Below are positions 1 through 5,891 of a stretch of 10,435 nt of DNA, piece after piece. Source of the DNA: JABDOU01 sp041609995 (GTDB lineage Bacteria > Actinomycetota > Acidimicrobiia > Spongiisociales > SHLN01); contig JBFIPU010000093.1 in NCBI GenBank assembly GCA_041609995.1, positions 1 to 10,435 on the forward strand. Direction: 5' to 3'. Position 1 is the first letter of the stretch; the number at the start of each line of letters is the position of its first letter. A model generated the notes under the pieces. That model saw only the letters and a program-made list of their open reading frames with translations, was not told where the DNA came from and made no database searches. Made by a program: the position numbers and the translations under genes.

Positions 1-2
1 CC

Positions 3-791
3 GCGGTCGTCCGGATCGTCGCGATTGGCGACTCGATCACTGCCGGCCAGTGTGCCTACACGGACAACCGCGGCGATCAGGTTCCCGGTGCGCAGGTGTA
101 TACCTATCGGTTCCACCTCCAGGACCACATTGACGCCGCCGGCTTCGAGTTGGGGGTCGACTACGACTTCGTCGGGCGCAACCGGGGGCCGTTCCTGGGT
201 TGCGGGATCATCGAGCCCGTGCTCGGTAACGAGGCCACGGTCTCGGGCAGTCAACCGATACCGGGCTTTGACGACGTACAACACGAGGGATGGCCGGGTG
301 CCACGGCCGGTTTGATCGCCACGAGGCTGGCGGACGGCATCGGCCAGCCGGTGCCGGACATCGCCCTGCTCATGGTCGGCACCAATGACATCTTCGAGAT
401 CGCCAACCTTCTCGAATTGCCGTGGGAACCGAGGCCGGATCAGATCGTGCCGGTCGTCGAGGACTTCCGAGCTGTCATCCAATCGATCAGGGCCATCAAC
501 CCCGACATCACCATCCTGTGGGCACAGATCCCCCCGTGTGGATTCGAGTCGGGATTCTGCGCCAACCCCATCCGCCCCATCAACCTGGCGATCGGCGACC
601 TGGCCGTCGAGATGTCGACCCCGCAATCTCCGATCGTTCCAGTCGACCAGTTCACGGGCTACGACGTTTCGGACCTGTGGGACCGTATTCACCCGACCGA
701 CGTCGGTGATCGTCAGATTGCCGATCGTTGGTGGGAGGCGCTGCGTCCGGTGCTCACAGAAATGGTGGCCGAGAAGGCGGCGAACTCCTAG
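3..791 (+). CDS. SGNH/GDSL-family hydrolase, 5'-truncated by the window edge
   Basis: The frame is open from base 3 (262 residues visible) to TAG at 789-791; the true start is upstream of the window. Seen: block I GDSIT at visible residues 9-13 with the nucleophile Ser11, a Gly-containing block around VGRNRG, block III GTND at 126-129, and block V DRIHP with Asp227 and His230. Together these give a complete SGNH catalytic set, so this should be an active esterase or lipase-like hydrolase acting on an acyl ester or acetylated carbohydrate; substrate unknown. The HEGWPGAT stretch before block III is usual in Lipase_GDSL_2 proteins. Cysteines (for example in PPCGF and GFCAN) would suit an exported protein, but the signal-peptide region lies outside the window, so export cannot be judged. 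The gene converges on the next one and their stop codons share a CTAG. Family assignment is secure; function beyond hydrolase is not. Confidence 0.9.
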   Translation, partial: AVVRIVAIGDSITAGQCAYTDNRGDQVPGAQVYTYRFHLQDHIDAAGFELGVDYDFVGRNRGPFLGCGIIEPVLGNEATVSGSQPIPGFDDVQHEGWPGATAGLIATRLADGIGQPVPDIALLMVGTNDIFEIANLLELPWEPRPDQIVPVVEDFRAVIQSIRAINPDITILWAQIPPCGFESGFCANPIRPINLAIGDLAVEMSTPQSPIVPVDQFTGYDVSDLWDRIHPTDVGDRQIADRWWEALRPVLTEMVAEKAANS

Positions 792-2566
792 CGCTCGAGC
801 CGGGCGGCGGCATGCTCATCCAGGAACCAGGTGACCTGTGGCGCCACGCGGGTGGCCCGGGCGGCCGGCAGGTCGCTATCGGTCTGGAGCACTTCGGCCA
901 CGCGAGCAGCCTTTGCGGCCCCGGTGACGAGGAACATCACGTGGTCGACCCGGGAGATGAAATCGAGTGTCACCGTGAGCCGCCAGCTGTTCTTGGTTTC
1001 AACCCAGGTCGCCACGTAATCGCGTCCGGAGGCGTCGAGGGCAGTCGTGCCGGGAAACAGGCTGGCGGTGTGGCCGTCATCGCCCATGCCCAACAAGAGC
1101 ACGGCCGGATCGGTGCCGTCTGCGGCTGCTGCCAGCTGCTCTTCGTAGGCGGCTGCTGCGGCGTGCGGGTCGTCACCGAACGGCACCGCCAGGAGGTTGC
1201 ATTGGGTGCCACCCAAAGCCGACTTCCGGACCATGCGCGCATTGCTGTCGGGATGGTCGGGCGGCACCCAGCGTTCGTCTCCGAGAAAGCCGATCACGCG
1301 CGACCAGTCCACGTCGAGCCGGGCCAGCTTCTCGTAGGCAGCGAGCGGCGTCGACCCACCTGCCAATCCGAGGAGCGGGTCGTGGGCTACCCCGATCAGG
1401 GCATCGGCGATATTCAAGGCCGCCTGCTCGGAGGCCGCCTCATGCGTAGGGGCGATCTCGATTCTCACCCGGTCGAGCTTATCGGCCGCCGCCGAGTGGA
1501 ATGAGTTGTGGGCTTCCAGCCGGACCCGGAAGTCGGCGTCGTCCCGGAGTGGCTCGATTAGCCCGAGGCTGGGCTCAGAACCGATATCGACGAGCCCCCG
1601 GAGCGATTTCCATCGAATCCAGGCGTCCGGGTCCGTCAGGCCCCGTTCCAACAACGGTCGAATCCAGGATTGGGCGGTGTCGACGGCCACGTCGACGGCC
1701 GTGCGCCGCACGATGCGCGAGGGGTCGTCCCACACCCGCACGAGCGTGCTTTGCAGGAACTGGTCGTCACCCGTGTTACCGATCGTGGCCACGGCGAGTC
1801 GGCGCCGGCGCGGGTCGGTCGATCGGGATGCCTGCACCAATTGTTTGCGACCGGCGTCCGAGTCCGGGTCGAGGAGGTGCAAGTCGACCACCCCGCTCGG
1901 ATGGCGCGGCCGACCGCCGCCGGCAACCAGCTCGTCTCTGGTCGGGCTGGTGGAGTCGGTTACCGGGGGCCGGACACCAAAGAGCCGGGTCACCGACGCC
2001 AGGACTTCGTCGATCCGGTCCTCCCAGCGATCGGCCCGGTCCAGGCCGATGGCGACGAAATCCGGCGCCACGAGCACATCGCTGACGGCGGGGTCGGTGA
2101 GGAGCTCGGTGACCCGATCGTCGTCGATCGCTTCCCCGCGTCGGTAGAAACGCGACGGGCCCGGCCGGCCGCCCAGCGGAAACCGGATATGGCGAGGGTT
2201 GGGCGTCGCCTCGGGGATGATGGGTCCCGAGAACAACCGGTTGAAGAGTGATCCGGGACTCTGTTCCTCACCCCCTGTCACCCGCAGCCGATAGCGGCCG
2301 TCGATCATGCCGTGCTCGACGGTGGCCCCATTCGAGAGCGTGTGGGTCCACACCCCGCCGACGTCGCCCAGCAACTCCGCCAGTCGCTTCTCATGAGTCG
2401 CTGTCCACGGCTCGTGGGAGAAGAAGACCTTCAAAAGGCCTTTCAGGGAGGCGAGGTCCTCGAACGAGACGCCGCCGTACGCGTCAGCGCTGAGCAGATT
2501 CACAGCTTCACCCGTGATCCCGGCGTCGGCGATCGCCGCCCGGGCCCGATCTGGTTCAGCGTTCAT
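788..2566 (-). CDS. pgl: Fusion protein: Nfu_N-like domain, HEAT repeats and C-terminal 6-phosphogluconolactonase
   Basis: 592 aa in one uninterrupted frame. Residues 1-100 match nothing I recognise. Residues 116-197 look like the Nfu/NifU N-terminal scaffold domain (EATPNPRHIRF, then VSDVLVAPDFVAIG and the DRWED segment). Residues 240-360 contain two to three HEAT-type helical repeats with VRRTAVD and IRWKSL motifs, resembling the CvfC/YpgR group, which pairs Nfu_N with HEAT. Residues 365-592 are a full 6PGL of usual size: LAGGSTP (401-407), LGDERWVPPDHPDSN (428-442), LGMGDDGHTASLFPG (492-506). The C-terminal part should hydrolyse 6-phosphogluconolactone to 6-phosphogluconate in the oxidative pentose phosphate pathway (cytosol). 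The N-terminal role is unknown; protein interaction or regulation is a guess. An internal GTG at residue 367 (1466-1468) could yield free 6PGL but has no clear ribosome site. The start ATG (2564-2566) lies 26 bp from a divergent gene and lacks a Shine-Dalgarno. Confidence 0.9.
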   Translation of the reverse strand: MNAEPDRARAAIADAGITGEAVNLLSADAYGGVSFEDLASLKGLLKVFFSHEPWTATHEKRLAELLGDVGGVWTHTLSNGATVEHGMIDGRYRLRVTGGEEQSPGSLFNRLFSGPIIPEATPNPRHIRFPLGGRPGPSRFYRRGEAIDDDRVTELLTDPAVSDVLVAPDFVAIGLDRADRWEDRIDEVLASVTRLFGVRPPVTDSTSPTRDELVAGGGRPRHPSGVVDLHLLDPDSDAGRKQLVQASRSTDPRRRRLAVATIGNTGDDQFLQSTLVRVWDDPSRIVRRTAVDVAVDTAQSWIRPLLERGLTDPDAWIRWKSLRGLVDIGSEPSLGLIEPLRDDADFRVRLEAHNSFHSAAADKLDRVRIEIAPTHEAASEQAALNIADALIGVAHDPLLGLAGGSTPLAAYEKLARLDVDWSRVIGFLGDERWVPPDHPDSNARMVRKSALGGTQCNLLAVPFGDDPHAAAAAYEEQLAAAADGTDPAVLLLGMGDDGHTASLFPGTTALDASGRDYVATWVETKNSWRLTVTLDFISRVDHVMFLVTGAAKAARVAEVLQTDSDLPAARATRVAPQVTWFLDEHAAARLER

Positions 2567-2576
2567 GAGAGTGTCG

Positions 2577-2582
2577 AGGCTA
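2577..2582 (-). promoter_or_regulatory. Possible -10 box (TAGCCT) for the 6PGL fusion gene
   Basis: On the minus strand TAGCCT fits TANNNT and ends 10 nt before the ATG at 2566, so a transcript would have only a few bases of leader. No Shine-Dalgarno is visible. It shares bases 2581-2582 with the plus-strand -10 box of the divergent hydrolase gene. The spacing is longer than for the other promoters here, so this is the weakest of the set. No convincing -35. Confidence 0.3.
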
Positions 2583-2586
2583 ACGT
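2581..2586 (+). promoter_or_regulatory. -10 box (TAACGT) for the alpha/beta hydrolase, leaderless type
   Basis: TAACGT fits TANNNT and is 6 nt before the ATG at 2593, placing the expected transcription start on or next to the start codon. The 26-bp gap to the divergent gene has no Shine-Dalgarno. Inference from spacing; no recognisable -35. Confidence 0.45.
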
Positions 2587-2592
2587 CGGTTC

Positions 2593-3246
2593 ATGGAACG
2601 GCTGAAGACCTGGCGCCTGGCTTGGGAGGGTGGGCCCAGCGTTACGGCTCGCTACCGCCCATCCGGGCCGGTCGGCGTGCTGTTGGCCCACGGAGCCGGT
2701 GTTGGACAAGATGCCCCATTCCTGGTGTCAATCCGAGATGGCCTGGCCGACGCCGGCCACAGTGTCATGACATTCAACTATCCGTACATGGATGCGGGGC
2801 GCCGGGCTCCCAACCAGATGGCGTCCTTGCTGTCGTGCCATCGGGCGGCAGCAGGGAGGCTGGCCGACCTGCACTCTGCTGTGGTTTTGGCCGGTAAGTC
2901 GATGGGGGGACGGATGGCTTCTTACCTGGCAGCCGACGGCATCGGCGCCGGCCTGGTGGTGTACGGGTACCCATTGGTGGCGGTCGGCAAGGACCGGCCG
3001 CGGCCAACCGACCATTTTCGCGAAATCGACCAGCCGGCCTTTTTCGTCCAGGGAAGCCGCGATCGGATGGCGCCGCTTCGCCTGTTGCGGCCCCGGGTGA
3101 AGAAGATCGCCGGCGGCCGGCTTCACGTCGTGGTCGAGGCGGACCATGGTTTCCGCGTCCCGAAACGGACGGGCCGAACGCAGGAAGAGGTGATGGCGGA
3201 GCTCGTAGAGGTGACGGCCGCCTGGATTTCGACCGCGATACGCTGA
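2593..3246 (+). CDS. Small alpha/beta hydrolase, KANL3/TEX30-type
   Basis: 217 aa, about the usual size for the compact alpha/beta-hydrolase group that includes TEX30/KANL3-like and dienelactone-hydrolase-like proteins. Seen: the HGAG oxyanion motif at residues 33-36, nucleophile elbow GKSMGG at 101-106 (Ser103), catalytic acid in QGSRD (Asp157), and catalytic His in EADHGF (His185), in the canonical order. No signal peptide or membrane segment, so probably cytosolic. The substrate cannot be read from sequence. ATG 2593 is preferred because a TAACGT box lies 6 nt upstream and the divergent gene starts 26 bp away. The shared promoter region with the 6PGL fusion may mean co-regulation, but nothing shows a common pathway. 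Confidence 0.85.
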   Translation: MERLKTWRLAWEGGPSVTARYRPSGPVGVLLAHGAGVGQDAPFLVSIRDGLADAGHSVMTFNYPYMDAGRRAPNQMASLLSCHRAAAGRLADLHSAVVLAGKSMGGRMASYLAADGIGAGLVVYGYPLVAVGKDRPRPTDHFREIDQPAFFVQGSRDRMAPLRLLRPRVKKIAGGRLHVVVEADHGFRVPKRTGRTQEEVMAELVEVTAAWISTAIR

Positions 3247-3329
3247 GCGAACCTGGCAGGTGAGCCCGTCTGGTACGGGACGAGCCGGTCCGATCCGTCG
3301 TACCCTGTTCGGATGGTCAGCTAACGACA

Positions 3330-3355
3330 GAAGCCGAACCCGCGGGTCCGGCTTC
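3330..3355. terminator. Hairpin between convergent hydrolase and rpiB, probable bidirectional terminator
   Basis: A 26-nt near-perfect palindrome: GAAGCCG (3330-3336) pairs with CGGCTTC (3349-3355), followed after one A/C mismatch by ACCCG/CGGGT in the centre. There is no T-tract on either strand, which is common for GC-rich actinobacterial terminators. It lies in the 169-bp gap after both genes' stop sides, where a shared terminator is expected. A weaker bulged hairpin (GGTACG 3272-3277 with CGTACC 3299-3304) lies closer to the hydrolase stop. Nothing else is seen in the gap. Confidence 0.55.
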
Positions 3356-3415
3356 CATCTGAAAGGTACGCACCAAGGAGACCAAGTAGATCTTCTCGGT
3401 GGTGTCGCAAGTCTA

Positions 3416-3892
3416 TCAGCTGCGGTTGTCGAATTCCAGATCGATCACTTTGTTCAGCCTGCGCACGTGCCGCTCCTCGCCGCTGAACTCCGCCGCCAGG
3501 AAGGCGTCCACCAGCTCCTCGGCCAGAGCCGTGCCGACGACTCTGCTTCCCAACGCGAGCACGTTCAGGTCGTCGTGCTCGACCGCCTGGTGGGCCGTGT
3601 AGGTGTCGTGGGCCACGGTTGCCCGGACGCCTTTGATCTTGTTGGCGGCGATGGCGGCACCCGCACCGGATCCACAGACGATCAGCCCCCGCTCCGCCCG
3701 CCCTTTGGCCACAGCCGTCCCCACGGCCGCAGCGAAATCCGGATAATCGACGGGCTCCGTCGAGTCTGTCCCCAGATCGATCACTTCGTGACCCTGGGCT
3801 GTCAATCGCGCGACAAAGTGTTGTTTGAGACTGAACCCGGCGTGATCAGACCCGACCGCAATGGTTTTCCGGGGCGTGTCTTGGTCTGGCAT
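3416..3892 (-). CDS. rpiB: Ribose-5-phosphate isomerase B (RpiB/LacAB family)
   Basis: 158 aa. It interconverts ribose-5-phosphate and ribulose-5-phosphate in the cytosolic non-oxidative pentose phosphate pathway. Seen: IAVGSDHAGF at 11-20 with Asp16 and His17, catalytic Cys73 in VCGSGAG, AANKIKGVRA at 82-91 with the phosphate-contacting Arg90, EHDDLNVLALG at 105-115, and RHVRR near 141-145. Compared with E. coli RpiB (CGTGIG, REHN), the Thr after Cys is Ser and the loop reads VEHDD, a variant seen in many non-enterobacterial RpiBs. I choose ATG 3890-3892 over the upstream in-frame GTG at 3899-3901, because a TACCGT -10 box lies 7 nt before the ATG and overlaps the GTG. It sits near the 6PGL fusion, another pentose-phosphate enzyme, but not in one operon. 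Confidence 0.92.
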   Translation of the reverse strand: MPDQDTPRKTIAVGSDHAGFSLKQHFVARLTAQGHEVIDLGTDSTEPVDYPDFAAAVGTAVAKGRAERGLIVCGSGAGAAIAANKIKGVRATVAHDTYTAHQAVEHDDLNVLALGSRVVGTALAEELVDAFLAAEFSGEERHVRRLNKVIDLEFDNRS

Positions 3893-3899
3893 CGTCGCC

Positions 3900-3905
3900 A
3901 CGGTA
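3900..3905 (-). promoter_or_regulatory. rpiB promoter -10 (TACCGT), leaderless type
   Basis: Minus-strand TACCGT ends 7 nt before ATG 3892. A -35-like TCTACA (minus strand of 3923-3928) lies exactly 17 bp upstream and matches TTGACA at four of six positions. There is no Shine-Dalgarno. The spacing puts the transcription start at the A of ATG. Confidence 0.5.
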
Positions 3906-3951
3906 GTGCCACCCGATGCGTCTGTAGACCAGGAATTCGCGATTTACGTCG

Positions 3952-3957
3952 TAGACT
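3952..3957 (+). promoter_or_regulatory. murA promoter -10 (TAGACT), leaderless type
   Basis: TAGACT fits TANNNT and ends 8 nt before the GTG at 3966. No Shine-Dalgarno precedes the GTG and no clear -35 is visible. It supports GTG 3966 as the start and lies in the 73-bp gap shared with the divergent rpiB promoter. Confidence 0.45.
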
Positions 3958-3965
3958 CGCCGCTC

Positions 3966-5219
3966 GTGGAGGAGATCCGAATCACGGGCGGGATGGCGCT
4001 GGACGGCGAGGTAGCGGTTGCGGGTGCCAAGAACGCCATTCTCAAGCACCAGGTGGCGACGTTGCTCGCCGCCGGCACCCATCGGCTGACCAATGTTCCC
4101 GAAATCGTCGACGTCAAGCTCATGTGCCGGGTGCTGGACCACATCGGATCCCAATGCCACTTCGCCGACGACCGGCTCGAGGTGGTGGTACCGGAAGAGC
4201 TCAACCCCGAGGCGCCACTCGATCTCGTCCGGCAGATGCGGGCGTCCATTCTCGTCATGGGGCCGCTCCTGGCTCGATGCGGGAGGGTGCGGGTTGCGTT
4301 GCCCGGCGGTGACGAGATCGGGGCTCGGCCCATCACGATGCACCTGGATGGACTCCGGCAAATGGGTGCCGAGTTCGAGCTCAGCCATGGGATCCTCGAG
4401 GGGACGGCTCCTGGCGGTCTGCGCGGCGCCAACGTGGTTTTCGACTTCCCCAGCGTGGGAGCGACCGAGAACATCCTGTTGGCGGCAGTGCTGGCGAATG
4501 GAACCACCACCATCGAGAATGCGGCCCGAGAGCCCGAGCTTGTGGACCTGGCCGCATTGCTGAACAACATGGGAGCCCAGATCTCTGGTGCCGGTACCAG
4601 CTCCGTCTCCATCGAGGGGGTTCCCGAATTACGACCGGCCAATCATCGGGTCGTGCCCGACCGTCTGGAGGCCGGAACGTATGCGGTGGCGGGTGCGATC
4701 TCGCGTGGGAACGTTCGCATCGAGCGCTGCGTCCCCGAGCATCTGCGAATGGAGCTCGTGAAGCTGGAGGAATCGGGCTGTGAGGTCACCCGCGGGGACG
4801 ATTGGTTCCGGGTGATGGGACCGGATCGCCCTCGAGCAGTAGACATCGCCACGCTCCCGTTCCCTGGATTCCACACCGACATGCATCCCCAGATGGTTGC
4901 CTATCTGAGTGTCGCCGACGGGACCTCGGTGCTGACCGAGAACGTCTACGAGGCGCGATTCCGCTACATCGGCGAGTTGACACGCATGGGCGCCGATATC
5001 TCGACCGATTGGCAGCACGCCGTGGTGCGTGGGGTTCCCGCCTTGAGCGGATGTCCGGTGGAGGCACCTGATATTCGAGCCGGTGCGGCCCTGGCTCTGG
5101 CGGCGTTGCGGGCCGAGGGCACGTCGGCCATCACCGAGGTGCACCACATCGATCGCGGCTATGAGCGGTTCGTGGAGAAACTGACGGCCCTTGGCGCCGA
5201 TATCGAGCGCAAGTCCTGA
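3966..5219 (+). CDS. murA: UDP-N-acetylglucosamine 1-carboxyvinyltransferase MurA, Asp-type (predicted fosfomycin-insensitive)
   Basis: 417 aa, the normal MurA length. It transfers enolpyruvate from PEP to UDP-GlcNAc, the first committed step of peptidoglycan synthesis, in the cytosol. Seen: GAKNA (20-24, Lys22 and Asn23), MRASI (91-95), the catalytic loop PGGDEIGARP (113-122), the PGFHTDM segment with the conserved Asp, and HIDRGYERF near the C-terminus. The loop has Asp116 where E. coli has Cys115, the residue alkylated by fosfomycin; the same exchange occurs in Mycobacterium tuberculosis and Chlamydia MurA. The frame stays open upstream to 3861, but the family N-terminus (EIRITGGMAL) begins at GTG 3966, and a TAGACT box lies 8 nt before it. 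The upstream ATG would overlap the rpiB start. nfu follows after 45 bp. Confidence 0.96.
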   Translation: MEEIRITGGMALDGEVAVAGAKNAILKHQVATLLAAGTHRLTNVPEIVDVKLMCRVLDHIGSQCHFADDRLEVVVPEELNPEAPLDLVRQMRASILVMGPLLARCGRVRVALPGGDEIGARPITMHLDGLRQMGAEFELSHGILEGTAPGGLRGANVVFDFPSVGATENILLAAVLANGTTTIENAAREPELVDLAALLNNMGAQISGAGTSSVSIEGVPELRPANHRVVPDRLEAGTYAVAGAISRGNVRIERCVPEHLRMELVKLEESGCEVTRGDDWFRVMGPDRPRAVDIATLPFPGFHTDMHPQMVAYLSVADGTSVLTENVYEARFRYIGELTRMGADISTDWQHAVVRGVPALSGCPVEAPDIRAGAALALAALRAEGTSAITEVHHIDRGYERFVEKLTALGADIERKS

Positions 5220-5249
5220 AGCGGCCCTTTCCTAGCGGGGGCGAACCAG

Positions 5250-5255
5250 TATCCT
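5250..5255 (+). promoter_or_regulatory. Possible nfu promoter -10 (TATCCT)
   Basis: TATCCT fits TANNNT and ends 9 nt before ATG 5265, within the 45-bp gap after murA. No Shine-Dalgarno is present. It could give nfu its own nearly leaderless transcript in addition to read-through from murA. Moderate to low confidence. Confidence 0.4.
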
Positions 5256-5264
5256 GACGGCCAT

Positions 5265-5645
5265 ATGAACGAACCCACAGCCACCGATACGACTGCGACC
5301 GATGATGCTCTCGACCGCGAAGAAGCGGATACGGTCGCCTATACGGTAACCCACAACCCCGACGTTGCAGCGGCCTCCGACGAGGTTGCCGAAGATGCAG
5401 CCGATGACGAGGGTGCCGATCAGGTCGACATGGACGCGCTCACCGAGACGCTCGAATACATCCGGCCCGCGCTCCAAGCCGACGGCGGCGACCTCATCCT
5501 GCTGGGCGTGAACGGCGGAACCGTCAACCTGCAGCTGGTCGGGGCGTGTGGGGGCTGTCCGATGTCGACGATGACCCTCAAGCAGGGCATCGAGCGCATC
5601 ATTTTCGACCGGGTGGCCGGCGCCACCGAGGTCATCGCTATCTAA
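5265..5645 (+). CDS. Nfu-type Fe-S cluster scaffold/carrier with acidic N-terminal tail
   Basis: 126 aa. Residues 55-126 are a NifU C-terminal (Nfu) domain: LEYIRPALQADGGD at 63-76, then GACGGCPMS with Cys95 and Cys98, and TLKQGIE at 104-110. In this family a dimer binds a [4Fe-4S] cluster through the CxxC pairs and delivers it to apoproteins in the cytosol. Residues 1-54 are acidic and low in complexity (many Asp, Glu, Ala, Thr), with no domain I recognise, and are probably disordered. There is no Nfu_N domain in this protein, yet one occurs in the 6PGL fusion 2.7 kb away. It starts at ATG 5265, 45 bp after murA on the same strand. The stop TAA is followed immediately by a stem-loop. Confidence 0.93.
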   Translation: MNEPTATDTTATDDALDREEADTVAYTVTHNPDVAAASDEVAEDAADDEGADQVDMDALTETLEYIRPALQADGGDLILLGVNGGTVNLQLVGACGGCPMSTMTLKQGIERIIFDRVAGATEVIAI

Positions 5646-5665
5646 GGGAACCCTTCGGGTTCCTT
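5645..5665 (+). terminator. Stem-loop directly after nfu
   Basis: GGAACCC (5647-5653) and GGGTTCC (5657-5663) form a perfect 7-bp stem with a TTC loop, extendable by a G-T and an A-T pair to 5645/5665. It begins at the nfu stop codon. No T-tract follows; a second stem-loop comes 1 nt later. Probable factor-independent terminator or mRNA-end stabiliser for murA-nfu. Confidence 0.6.
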
Positions 5666-5666
5666 G

Positions 5667-5685
5667 GGAGCTGCTCCGCAGCTCC
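5667..5685. terminator. Second stem-loop, GGAGCTGC/GCAGCTCC
   Basis: A perfect 8-bp stem (5667-5674 with 5678-5685) and a 3-nt TCC loop. Its 3' arm, continuing into CCAGG and GAACGCC, is the same sequence that recurs in the 53-bp tandem repeats downstream, so the array may have grown from this end. It works as a palindrome on both strands and could serve either convergent transcript. Confidence 0.5.
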
Positions 5686-5880
5686 AGGGGAACGCCTCTT
5701 CTTTTGTGTCCAGGGAACGCCCCGTCTCTTGGTACGGAGGTGTTTGGGGTGCTTCCGCAGCTCCAGGCAACGCCCCGTGTCCTGTTACGGAGGTGTTTGG
5801 GGTGCTTCCGCAGCTCCAGGCAACGCCCCGTCTCTTGGTACGGAGGTGTTAGGGGTGCTTCCGCAGTTCCAGGGAACGCC
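5684..5880. repeat. 53-bp tandem repeat array: three full copies plus partial copies at both ends
   Basis: Full units are 5710-5762, 5763-5815 and 5816-5868, each exactly 53 bp and starting CCAGG. A shortened 26-bp unit (5684-5709) precedes them and a partial copy begins at 5869. Pairwise I count 4 differences (units 1 and 2), 3 (units 1 and 3) and 5 (units 2 and 3). Each unit can fold CCGT (unit bases 13-16) onto ACGG (25-28). The three extra changes in unit 2 (bases 17, 20, 23) all fall in that loop, leaving the stem intact. Because 53 is not a multiple of 3, each copy shifts frame, so coding is unlikely. The array fills most of the 246-bp gap between convergent nfu and the mutase small-subunit gene. 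In unit length and intergenic position it recalls mycobacterial MIRU-type VNTRs; homology is not claimed. Confidence 0.93.
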
Positions 5881-5891
5881 TTCTCGCTCGG

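Noticed and set aside
3247..3415. Possible RNA gene or riboswitch in the gap between the hydrolase and rpiB
   Set aside because: Only two short hairpins are seen, in a convergent gap where terminators are expected; no tRNA or known riboswitch core is recognisable.
3893..3901. GTG 3901 as the rpiB start
   Set aside because: It overlaps the TACCGT -10 box and adds only three residues; ATG 3892 fits the promoter spacing.
3861..3965. N-terminal extension of MurA from ATG 3861
   Set aside because: It would overlap the rpiB start region, adds 35 residues without family similarity, and GTG 3966 gives the standard MurA length and N-terminus with a -10 box in place.
5684..5880. CRISPR array
   Set aside because: Units are contiguous and nearly identical along their full length, with no unique spacers, and no cas genes are present.
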